From the NCBI GenBank assembly GCA_036566745.1, contig DATCVR010000120.1, positions 1 through 25,666 on the forward strand: a stretch of DNA of 25,666 nt, in the 5' to 3' direction. Of this stretch, positions 7,776-14,703 are shown one piece after another. Made by a program: the position numbers and the translations under genes. The DNA comes from DATCVR01 sp036566745. Lineage in GTDB: Bacteria > Actinomycetota > Actinomycetes > Jiangellales > Jiangellaceae. The notes beneath the pieces are model-generated. The model was not told where the DNA came from. It saw only the letters and a program-made list of their open reading frames with translations, and searched no databases. The first letter of the stretch is position 1. Every line of letters begins with the position of its first letter.

Positions 7776-9503
7776 ATGAGCGACGCGTCCGGTCCCGGCA
7801 CCACCTCTGCGCGCGGCGGTGGGTTGGTTCTGCCGCTGCTGGCGGTCACGCAGTTCCTCATGACCGTGGACACCACGGTCATGAACGTGTCGATCAGCGC
7901 CCTGGTCGCCGACCTCGACACGACCGTGACGGCGATCCAGACGGTGATCACCGCATACACACTGGTCATGGCCGCGTCGATGATCACCGGCGGCAAGCTG
8001 GGCGACCTCCTCGGGCGGCGACGGGCGTTGCGGATCGGCCTGGTCGTCTACGCCGTCGGCTCGGGTGTGACGGCGGTGTCGCCGAACGTCTTCGTGCTCT
8101 TCGTGGGCTGGTCCGTGCTGGAGGGCCTGGGCGCCGCGCTGATCATGCCGACCGTGACGGCGCTCGTGGCCGGCACCTTCACCGGCGCGAAGCGGGCGCG
8201 GGCCTACGGCGTGATCGCCGCGTCGGCGGCCGTCGCGGTCGCGGCGGGGCCCATCATCGGGGGCTTCGTCACGGCCAACTTCAGCTGGCGCTGGGTCTTC
8301 GCGGCTGAGGTCGTCCTCGCCTTCGGCCTCCTGATCGGTGCCGGCCGGATCCCGGACGTGGCCGTCGTCGAACGCCAGAAGCTCGACCTCGTCGGCGCCC
8401 TCCTGTCGGCCGGCGGCTTGGCGTTCATCGTCTTCGGCGTGCTGCAGTCGTCGTCCTGGGGGTGGATCGCGCCGCGCGTCAGCAGCGGAGCGGAGGCAAC
8501 CCCCCAGCTGGCCGGCATCTCGCTCACCGCGTGGTTCATCGTCGCGGGTACGTTCATCCTCTGGTTGCTCGTCCTGTGGCTGGCCCGCCGGAAGGCCCGG
8601 CGACAGTCGCCGCTGTTCGACCCGTCCCTGCTGGACAACCGTCAGCTGCGGGGTGGGCTCTCGGTCCTGCTCACGCAGTACCTCGTGTCCAGCGGTGTCT
8701 TCTTCGTCGTCCCGCTCTACCTCTCGATCGTGCTCGGGCTCGACGCGTTCGAGACGGGTATCCGGATGCTCCCGCTGTCGCTCGTGCTCGTGCTGGTCGC
8801 GCCCGCCGTGCCGCGGTTCGCTCCCCATGCCAGCCCACGCCGGGTGGCCCGCGCCGGCCTGCTCCTGCTCGTCGGGGCCGCCGTCATCTTGGCCGTCCTG
8901 CTGGGCCAGAACGACGCCGACGCCGGCATCGTCACGGTGCCGTTCATCCTGCTCGGCGCCGGGCTCGGCCTGCTCGCCTCCCAGCTCGGCAACGTGATCG
9001 TGTCGTCCGAGCCGGTCGAGCGCAGCGGCGAGGTCGGCGGCCTGCAGTACACAGCGCAGAACCTCGGGGCGTCGCTGGGCACCGCGCTGATCGGGGCCGT
9101 CGTCATCGGCGCGCTCACCACCCAGCTGCTGACCGGCATCGCGGACGCACCCGAGGTGAGCGACGCGGTCGAGCAGGCCGCCACCGTGCAACTCGGGGCG
9201 GGAGCCGAGTTCGTGTCGGACGCACAGCTGGAGGATGCCCTCGCACAGACGTCGCTCACGCCCGAGGAGCAGACGGCGGTGGTAGACGCCAATGCCGATG
9301 CCCGCATCGCGGCCTTGCAGCTCGCCGTGATGACGGTCGCCGTGGTGGCGATGCTCGGCCTGTTCCTCACCGGGCGGCTGCCGACCTCCCCGCTCGGCGA
9401 CGGAGACGACCGAGCCGACCGGCCGGCTCGGCGGACCGACCCCGACCGGCCGTCGCCGGGGCACGCTCGGCGATCGCCGCCCGAGCCGATGGTGGAGCGC
9501 TAG
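7776..9503 (+). CDS. MFS drug:H+ antiporter, DHA2 (14-TM, EmrB/QacA) type
   Basis: A 575-residue membrane transporter. The MFS signature GGKLGDLLGRRR lies at residues 72-83. Segment 1 carries TVDTTVMNVS, the acidic/DxTxxNVA-like motif of DHA2 pumps, and the antiporter motif C appears as GPIIGG around residue 158. The hydrophobic pattern fits 14 helices with a long extracytoplasmic loop near residues 450-510 and a hydrophilic, Arg/Asp-rich C-terminal tail of about 35 residues. Such proteins expel cationic drugs or antibiotics using the proton gradient. The ATG at 7776 follows ACGGAG. It lies 22 bp after the SHOCT gene and 10 bp before the PemK/MazF-like gene, so co-transcription is likely. No TetR regulator is linked. 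Confidence 0.9.
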   Translation: MSDASGPGTTSARGGGLVLPLLAVTQFLMTVDTTVMNVSISALVADLDTTVTAIQTVITAYTLVMAASMITGGKLGDLLGRRRALRIGLVVYAVGSGVTAVSPNVFVLFVGWSVLEGLGAALIMPTVTALVAGTFTGAKRARAYGVIAASAAVAVAAGPIIGGFVTANFSWRWVFAAEVVLAFGLLIGAGRIPDVAVVERQKLDLVGALLSAGGLAFIVFGVLQSSSWGWIAPRVSSGAEATPQLAGISLTAWFIVAGTFILWLLVLWLARRKARRQSPLFDPSLLDNRQLRGGLSVLLTQYLVSSGVFFVVPLYLSIVLGLDAFETGIRMLPLSLVLVLVAPAVPRFAPHASPRRVARAGLLLLVGAAVILAVLLGQNDADAGIVTVPFILLGAGLGLLASQLGNVIVSSEPVERSGEVGGLQYTAQNLGASLGTALIGAVVIGALTTQLLTGIADAPEVSDAVEQAATVQLGAGAEFVSDAQLEDALAQTSLTPEEQTAVVDANADARIAALQLAVMTVAVVAMLGLFLTGRLPTSPLGDGDDRADRPARRTDPDRPSPGHARRSPPEPMVER

Positions 9504-9513
9504 GCTGCGCGAC

Positions 9514-10029
9514 GTGCCCCGCCTGCGCGACCTCCTCCGTGGCCTGTTCCGCTCGTCCGGGCCGCGTCCGCGTCCCACGCCGGCCACCTCGCCCGATCGG
9601 GGAGAGCGCAGCTCGCCCGGCCGATCGGGACGGTACGCCACCGCCGACGCCCGCCGGGTGGCGAAGGTCCGGCTGTCGTACGCCCCCAACAGCAACGGCG
9701 ACCCGGATCCGGGCGAGATCGTGTGGACGTGGGTCCCGTACGAGGAGCACGACGGGCGCGGCAAGGATCGTCCGGTCCTGGTCGTGGCGCGCGAGCCGGC
9801 CGGCACGCTGCTGGCGGTCCAGCTCTCGAGCCAGCACCACGACGGCGACCCCGCGTGGGTGGCGGTCGGCACCGGCGCCTGGGACGGCGAGCACCGGCCG
9901 TCGTGGGCCGACACCAGCCGCGTGCTGCGCGTCCACGCCGAGGGCGTGCGGCGTGAGGCCTCGGCGCTGAGCCGCTCGTCGTTCGACCTGGTCATCGCCG
10001 CGCTCCGGGAGCGTCACGGCTGGGTCTGA
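9514..10029 (+). CDS. PemK/MazF-family toxin-like protein, no antitoxin
   Basis: A 171-residue protein. After a basic, Pro/Ser-rich N-terminal 40 residues, the core (GEIVWTWVPYEEHDGRGKDR, then PVLVVARE, LLAVQLSS, SWADTSRVLRV) resembles the SH3-like barrel of PemK/MazF endoribonucleases. The GTG start at 9514 is in a weak context and may rely on coupling to the MFS gene 10 bp upstream. No antitoxin ORF is adjacent. A solitary PemK/MazF-like protein beside rpsT is a recurrent actinobacterial arrangement, so it may be a domesticated RNA-binding protein rather than a poison. The family call is from fold-level motifs; RNase activity is not established. Confidence 0.7.
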   Translation: MPRLRDLLRGLFRSSGPRPRPTPATSPDRGERSSPGRSGRYATADARRVAKVRLSYAPNSNGDPDPGEIVWTWVPYEEHDGRGKDRPVLVVAREPAGTLLAVQLSSQHHDGDPAWVAVGTGAWDGEHRPSWADTSRVLRVHAEGVRREASALSRSSFDLVIAALRERHGWV

Positions 10030-10059
10030 GCGCCTCGCGGAGGTACTGTCGCGCACGGT

Positions 10060-10089
10060 TTGGCCGGCAGGGTCCCGCGCTGGTATCTT
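10060..10089 (+). promoter_or_regulatory. Sigma-70-type promoter for rpsT
   Basis: A -35 element TTGGCC (10060-10065) and an extended -10 TGGTATCTT (hexamer TATCTT 10084-10089) are separated by 18 bp. Transcription would begin near 10096, giving a leader of about 128 nt before rpsT. This is the clearest promoter in the window and fits a highly expressed ribosomal protein gene. Confidence 0.65.
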
Positions 10090-10097
10090 TGGTCGTC

Positions 10098-10123
10098 GCG
10101 CGTCCGCCAGGTCGCGGACGCGC
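10098..10123 (+). promoter_or_regulatory. Stable hairpin at the start of the rpsT leader
   Basis: GCGCGTCCG (10098-10106) pairs with CGGACGCGC (10115-10123) around an 8-nt loop, starting within a few nt of the predicted transcript end. Further downstream CGTGTG (10161-10166) can pair with CACACG (10214-10219) beside the GAAGG ribosome-binding site. It may protect the mRNA 5' end or take part in S20 autoregulation; both are inferences. Confidence 0.45.
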
Positions 10124-10223
10124 CGGATCTCCTCACGCCGCCACGATGGTCCCCACCTTTCGTGTGTCCCGAGGAAAGCCGACGCCCTCACGACCTATCC
10201 GGACAAACGAAGGCACACGTTTC

Positions 10224-10484
10224 GTGGCGAACATCAAGTCTCAGAAGAAGCGCATTCTCACCAACGAGAAGGCGCGCCTGCGCAACAAGTCGGTCAAGTC
10301 CTCGCTGAAGACGGCGGTCCGCCGCTTCCACGCGGCTGCTGACGCCGGCGACGCCGAGCAGGCCACCACCGCCGCCCGCGACGCCGCGCGCAAGCTCGAC
10401 AAGGCCGCGTCCAAGGGCGTCATCCACAAGAACCAGGCGGCCAACCGCAAGTCGGCCATCGCGAAGCGCGCTGCTTCGCTCTGA
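10224..10484 (+). CDS. rpsT: 30S ribosomal protein S20
   Basis: An 86-residue very basic protein. ANIKSQKKRILTNEKARLRN at the N-terminus and the HKNQAANRKSAIAKRAASL end are diagnostic for S20, a three-helix-bundle protein that binds the 5' domain and helix 44 of 16S rRNA early in 30S assembly. The GTG start at 10224 is preceded by GAAGG, 10 nt away; GTG-initiated rpsT with the N-terminal ANIKSQ is usual. The frame is open further upstream, but that part is not S20. It has its own promoter and a structured leader, and is convergent with holA on the other strand, the usual actinobacterial order. Confidence 0.97.
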   Translation: MANIKSQKKRILTNEKARLRNKSVKSSLKTAVRRFHAAADAGDAEQATTAARDAARKLDKAASKGVIHKNQAANRKSAIAKRAASL

Positions 10485-10499
10485 CCTGACCTCACGCCC

Positions 10500-10534
10500 A
10501 CGGCGTCGCCCTGCTCCGGCAGGTGCGGCGCCGT
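10500..10534 (+). terminator. Candidate rpsT terminator (no T tract)
   Basis: The nested hairpin has outer arms ACGGCG (10500-10505) and CGCCGT (10529-10534), with an inner CCTGC-TCCG-GCAGG stem. It lies 16 bp after the rpsT stop and upstream of the convergent holA stop. It lacks a T-rich tail, as is common for high-GC actinomycete terminators. Confidence 0.4.
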
Positions 10535-10552
10535 CGTGCGTTGGCGGTCGAG

Positions 10553-10589
10553 GCACCAGGCGGAGCCGACGTCGCACCAGGCGGAGCCG
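10553..10589. repeat. 16-bp direct repeat, two copies, 21-bp period
   Basis: GCACCAGGCGGAGCCG occurs at 10553-10568 and 10574-10589 in the gap between the rpsT and holA 3' ends. A small local duplication; no function evident. Confidence 0.8.
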
Positions 10590-10626
10590 TCGCGCAGCGG
10601 GAGCGTCGCGACGGGCGCCTGTTTGA

Positions 10627-11604
10627 TCACGCCGCGCGGGCGGTTCCGATCGCGACCAGCGCCTTCGTCAGTGCCAACGTGGAGTCGTTGCCGGCGCCCT
10701 TGACCTCGAGATCGGCAGCGGCCACTGCTCTGATGGCGTTCGCCAGACCGGCGGGCGACCAGCCACGCAGCTGACCGCGCAATACCCGGACCTTCCACGG
10801 CGGGATGCCGATGTCGCGTGCGAGGTCGGCGTCGCGCACGCCTCGCGGTGCCCCAGACAGCCGTGCCAGCGAACGCAACGACGTGGCCAGCGCGCCCGTG
10901 ACCAGCACCGGATCGGTGCCCGTCTCGAGCGCCCACCGCAGCTGCTCGACGGCCTCGGCGGTGCGTCCCTCGACCGCCCGATCGGCGACCACCCAGCCCT
11001 TGACCTCGGCGCGCCCCTCGAAGTACATGGCCACCACGGCGGCGTCGACGGTACCGTCCGGCGAATCGGCCGCCAGCTGGGCCGCCGCCGAGGCCAGCCC
11101 GCGGAGATCGCCGCCAACGGCCTCGACCAGCCGCCGCGCGGCGGACTCGTCGATGCGACCGCCTGCGTGGCGGACCTCGGCGCGCACGAACGCGAGCTGG
11201 TCGTCCGGCTTGGTGACCTTGTCGGCCACGACCTCGTGGGCGCCCGCCTTGCGCAGCGCGTCGAGCAGCTTCTTGTTCTTGACCCCGCCCGGGTGAACCA
11301 GCGCCAGCCGGGCATCGGCGTCGGCGAGCCGAGCGTGGCCGACCAGCGCCGAGCCGACCTGATCGGGGACGTCCTGGACGTTGCGGACCACCAGCACCCG
11401 GCTCACCGCGAACAGCGACGGGCTGAGGTGCTCGGCCAGGCCACCGAGGGTGAGCTCGGCGCCGGACAGCTCGGAGACGTCGGTGTCGGGATCGGCGGCA
11501 CGCGCCGCCCGGACGACCGCGCCGACCGCGCGCTCGGCGAGCAGCGCCTCGGGCCCGACCACGAGGGTGACCGAGGCGAGGGTGTCTGCGGGACGGGTGG
11601 CCAT
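10627..11604 (-). CDS. holA: DNA polymerase III subunit delta
   Basis: A 325-residue clamp-loader subunit that opens the beta sliding clamp during replication. The order of blocks is as in actinobacterial HolA: LVVGPEALLAERAV near the start, ELTLGGLAEHLSPSLFAVSR, VLVVRNVQDVP, LALVHPGGVKNKKLLDALRK, DLRGLASAAAQLAADSPDG, and a C-terminal collar domain (IGIPPWKVRVLRGQLRGWSP). The ATG at 11604 has no clear Shine-Dalgarno, so translation may be leaderless or weakly initiated. In relatives holA usually follows comEC; here the SARP gene intervenes, divergent from holA, so holA needs its own promoter in the 285-bp gap (11605-11889). Confidence 0.95.
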   Translation of the reverse strand: MATRPADTLASVTLVVGPEALLAERAVGAVVRAARAADPDTDVSELSGAELTLGGLAEHLSPSLFAVSRVLVVRNVQDVPDQVGSALVGHARLADADARLALVHPGGVKNKKLLDALRKAGAHEVVADKVTKPDDQLAFVRAEVRHAGGRIDESAARRLVEAVGGDLRGLASAAAQLAADSPDGTVDAAVVAMYFEGRAEVKGWVVADRAVEGRTAEAVEQLRWALETGTDPVLVTGALATSLRSLARLSGAPRGVRDADLARDIGIPPWKVRVLRGQLRGWSPAGLANAIRAVAAADLEVKGAGNDSTLALTKALVAIGTARAA

Positions 11605-11889
11605 GTCGCGTCACAGCATGGCATGCCGCGCCGACAGCGTTGCCGTCGTGTCCGCGGTGCGCGGAACGCAGTCCGACGATCACCAACCCCCTAGACTCGT
11701 CTGCCGACCGGGACCGGACCGCGACGGCGAGTCACGGTGGGAGGGTCGCGCACACCTACACACACCACCCGACCGGCGAGCGCACAGGCGAGGAGGGCGA
11801 GGGATGACGGGCCGCACGCTCGACCCACGGCAGGCCGCCGACCACCGGACGCCCCGGCGCCCCCGGCGTTGCCGGCGTGGAGACGCCCG

Positions 11890-14703
11890 ATGAGGTTCGG
11901 TGTCCTCGGGCCGCTGGAGATCGTGGACGACGCCGGCTCGATCGTCACCGTCAGGGCGAGCAAGCAACGCGCGATGCTCGCGGTCCTGCTCTGCAACCGC
12001 GATTCGGCGGTGTCCGTCGACCGGCTGCTCGAGGCGCTGTGGCCCGACGGTCAGGTGCCACAGTCGGCGCGAACCAACATCCAGGTCTACATCCATCGGC
12101 TGCGTGCCGCGCTGGGCGGGTCCCGCATCGTCCACGACGTGGCCGGCTACCGCCTCGTCGTCGAGCCGGACGAGGTGGACGACACCCGATTCGAGCGGCT
12201 GACCGACGACGCCCGGCATCGCCTCGAGGCCGCCGACGCCGACGGCGCGAGCGCGGTCCTGGCGGAGGCATTGGCCCTGTGGCGCGGCGTTCCGTACGCC
12301 GGGTTGGACGACATCGAGGCGACCCAGGTCGAGGCCGTGCGTCTCGAGCAGCTGTACCAGTCCGCGCTGGAGACCAAGATCGAGGCCGACCTCGTCCTCG
12401 GCCGGCACGGGCGGCTCGTCACGGACCTGACCGCGTTGGTCGCCGAGTACCCGTTGAACGAGGGTTTCCGCCGCCAGCTGATGATCGCGCTCTACCGGTC
12501 CGGGCGGCCCGCGGACGCGCTCGCGACGTTCCGCGAGGCTCGACAGCTCTCCGTCGACGAGTTGGGGCTCGAGCCCGGCCCGGCCCTGCGCGCGGTCGAA
12601 CAGGCGGTCATCGACGGCGACCTCGAGCCGGCCGAGACGCACCGTGAGCCGGCTGCCGACCAGCGGACCTACCTCGTGCCGGCGCAGTTGCCACGCGCAC
12701 ACCGGGCGTTCACCGGCCGCGAGGAGGAGGTGCGCCAGCTCAGCGCCTGGCTGAGCCGCGCCGACGGCCCGGGCGTCGTGGCCGTGGACGGGCCGGGCGG
12801 CATCGGCAAGTCGGCGCTGGCCCTGCACGTCGCACACACGATGATCGAGAACTTCCCCGACGGGCAGCTCTACGTCAACCTGCACGGCTCCACGCCCGGC
12901 GCCGTGCCCACCTCCCCCCAGGACGCGCTGGTTCGTCTCCTCCGCTCCCTCGGGCTCGACGGCACATCGATCCCCGAGGACCTCGACGAGGCCGCCGCGA
13001 CGTTCCGCTCGATCGCGGCGTCGCGCCGGCTGCTGATCGTGCTCGACAACGTCGCCGAGCCCGCCCAAGCTCGGCCGTTGCTGCCCGGCGGCGGTTCGCC
13101 GTCGGCCGCCGTGATCACCAGCCGCGCCGTGCTGGCCTCGCTCGACGACGCCGACCACGTCCACCTCGACGAGCTCTCCGACGACGAATCGGTGCGACTG
13201 CTCACCCGGCTCGCCGGGCCGGAGCGGGTGGCTCGCGAGCCTGCTCCCGCCCGCGAGATCGTGCGACTGTGCGGCCGGCTGCCGCTGGCCATCCGGATCG
13301 CCGCGGCCCGCCTCACCGCTCGGCCGGACTGGCGGCTCGCGACGCTGCAGTCCCGCCTGCAGAACGAGGCGGCGCGGCTCGACGAGCTCGCGCATGCCGA
13401 CCTCGCGGTGCGGGCGAGCTGCGCGGTCAGCTTCGGGCAGCTCAGCGACGACGACGCCGGCCTGTTCGCCGGCCTGGGCATTCTCGACCTCCCGGACTTC
13501 ACCGCACCGTCGGTGGCCGCCCTGGTCGATCGCCCGGTGCCGGCCGTCCGGGCCAGCCTCGACCGGCTGGTGGACGCCCAGCTGGTCATCGCCGATCAGG
13601 ACGACCGCTACACGCTGCACGACCTCGTCCGGCTGTTCGCCCGCGAGATCGCCGCGCAGGAGATCACCGAGGCCGAGCACGGGGAAGCGATCCGCCGGGT
13701 GATGCTCCACTACGTGGCCACCGCTCGGCAGGCTGCCCGGCTGCTCGCGCCGCGGCGGGACTATCGCCTCGAGGTCGGCGTGGACGACGAGGAGCTCACC
13801 GGCCACCTGGCGCATTTCGCCGATGGTGACGCCGCGGCATCCTGGATCCGCGCCGAGGCCGCGAACCTCGTGGCGGCCATCCAGGACACGCAGCGCCACG
13901 ACCGCGTGCCGCCGGAGGTGGTGATCGCGCTGGCCGCGGCGCTCCCCCACGCGTTGCACAGCCAGGGCCTGTGGTCGGAGCAGCTGGCCGTCAACACTGT
14001 CCAGATCCGGGCCGCAGAGGCGTCGGGCGATCCGATGCTCGAGGCACTGGCGCACAAGGACGCCGGCATGATTCTCGCGATTCTCGGCCGTGCCGGAGCC
14101 GAGGACCATCTCCGTCGGGCACTCGCGTTGTACCGCCGCGCCGGCCATCGACACGGCGAGGCCCTGACCCTCGACTCGCTCGGAAATGTCGCCAACCTCA
14201 GCGGCGACCCGGACGACGGCACCCGCTATCACACCGAGGCTCTCGAGGCTTTCCGCGAGCTGGACGACCACCAAGGCGTTGCCCGGACCTTGAACAACCT
14301 GGCGTGGGGCCTGGAGACCTCGGGGCATCCGGACGAGGCCGTCGTCCGTTACGAGGAGTCGCTGCGGATGCGGGACCAGCTCGGCGACGTGCTAGGCAAG
14401 GCCGTGACCTTGCTCAACCTCGGGACGTGCCGGCTCGGGATGGACAAGTTCGTCGAAGCGGCTGAGGCGTTCGCCGACGCTGCGCAGGTGTTCCACAACA
14501 CCGGCGACAGCCGTCGCCACGCGTTGGCTGTCTGGAAGCTCGGCATCGCCATGTCGGGGCAGGGCCATGCCGAGGCCGCTCGCGACCGATGGCGCGAGTC
14601 GCTGGACCTGATCTGCCGACTCGACCTGATCAGCGCCGACGACGCCGAGCGGATCATGGCCGCGCCGGTGCCCGAACAGCCCGAGGCCCTGCGCGAGAGC
14701 TGA
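11890..14703 (+). CDS. AfsR-like SARP regulator with NB-ARC and TPR domains
   Basis: A 937-residue multidomain regulator. Residues about 1-90 are an OmpR-type winged helix (MRFGVLGPLEIVDDAG; SKQRAMLAVLL; NIQVYIHRLRAALGG). About 95-245 is the bacterial transcriptional activation domain (LWRGVPYAGLDD; LDELGLEPG-type end). The NB-ARC ATPase has Walker A GPGGIGKS (K307) and Walker B LLIVLDN (D386). From about 650 a TPR array reaches nearly to the C-terminus. AfsR-type proteins recruit RNA polymerase to secondary-metabolite and developmental genes. The ATG at 11890 has GGAGA 6 nt upstream; the frame is open further upstream without homology. The upstream gap contains TAGACT (11692-11697), a weak -10 candidate. 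The last 312 bp overlap comEC on the opposite strand. Confidence 0.92.
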   Translation: MRFGVLGPLEIVDDAGSIVTVRASKQRAMLAVLLCNRDSAVSVDRLLEALWPDGQVPQSARTNIQVYIHRLRAALGGSRIVHDVAGYRLVVEPDEVDDTRFERLTDDARHRLEAADADGASAVLAEALALWRGVPYAGLDDIEATQVEAVRLEQLYQSALETKIEADLVLGRHGRLVTDLTALVAEYPLNEGFRRQLMIALYRSGRPADALATFREARQLSVDELGLEPGPALRAVEQAVIDGDLEPAETHREPAADQRTYLVPAQLPRAHRAFTGREEEVRQLSAWLSRADGPGVVAVDGPGGIGKSALALHVAHTMIENFPDGQLYVNLHGSTPGAVPTSPQDALVRLLRSLGLDGTSIPEDLDEAAATFRSIAASRRLLIVLDNVAEPAQARPLLPGGGSPSAAVITSRAVLASLDDADHVHLDELSDDESVRLLTRLAGPERVAREPAPAREIVRLCGRLPLAIRIAAARLTARPDWRLATLQSRLQNEAARLDELAHADLAVRASCAVSFGQLSDDDAGLFAGLGILDLPDFTAPSVAALVDRPVPAVRASLDRLVDAQLVIADQDDRYTLHDLVRLFAREIAAQEITEAEHGEAIRRVMLHYVATARQAARLLAPRRDYRLEVGVDDEELTGHLAHFADGDAAASWIRAEAANLVAAIQDTQRHDRVPPEVVIALAAALPHALHSQGLWSEQLAVNTVQIRAAEASGDPMLEALAHKDAGMILAILGRAGAEDHLRRALALYRRAGHRHGEALTLDSLGNVANLSGDPDDGTRYHTEALEAFRELDDHQGVARTLNNLAWGLETSGHPDEAVVRYEESLRMRDQLGDVLGKAVTLLNLGTCRLGMDKFVEAAEAFADAAQVFHNTGDSRRHALAVWKLGIAMSGQGHAEAARDRWRESLDLICRLDLISADDAERIMAAPVPEQPEALRES

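Noticed and set aside
7758..9995. A 745-codon minus-strand open frame opposite the MFS and PemK/MazF-like genes
   Set aside because: Arg/Gly/Asp/Glu-rich composition with no domain; the plus strand encodes a clear MFS transporter with motifs in order.
11680..14328. An 882-codon minus-strand open frame opposite the SARP gene
   Set aside because: No domain and biased composition, while the SARP gene has four ordered domains in the plus frame.
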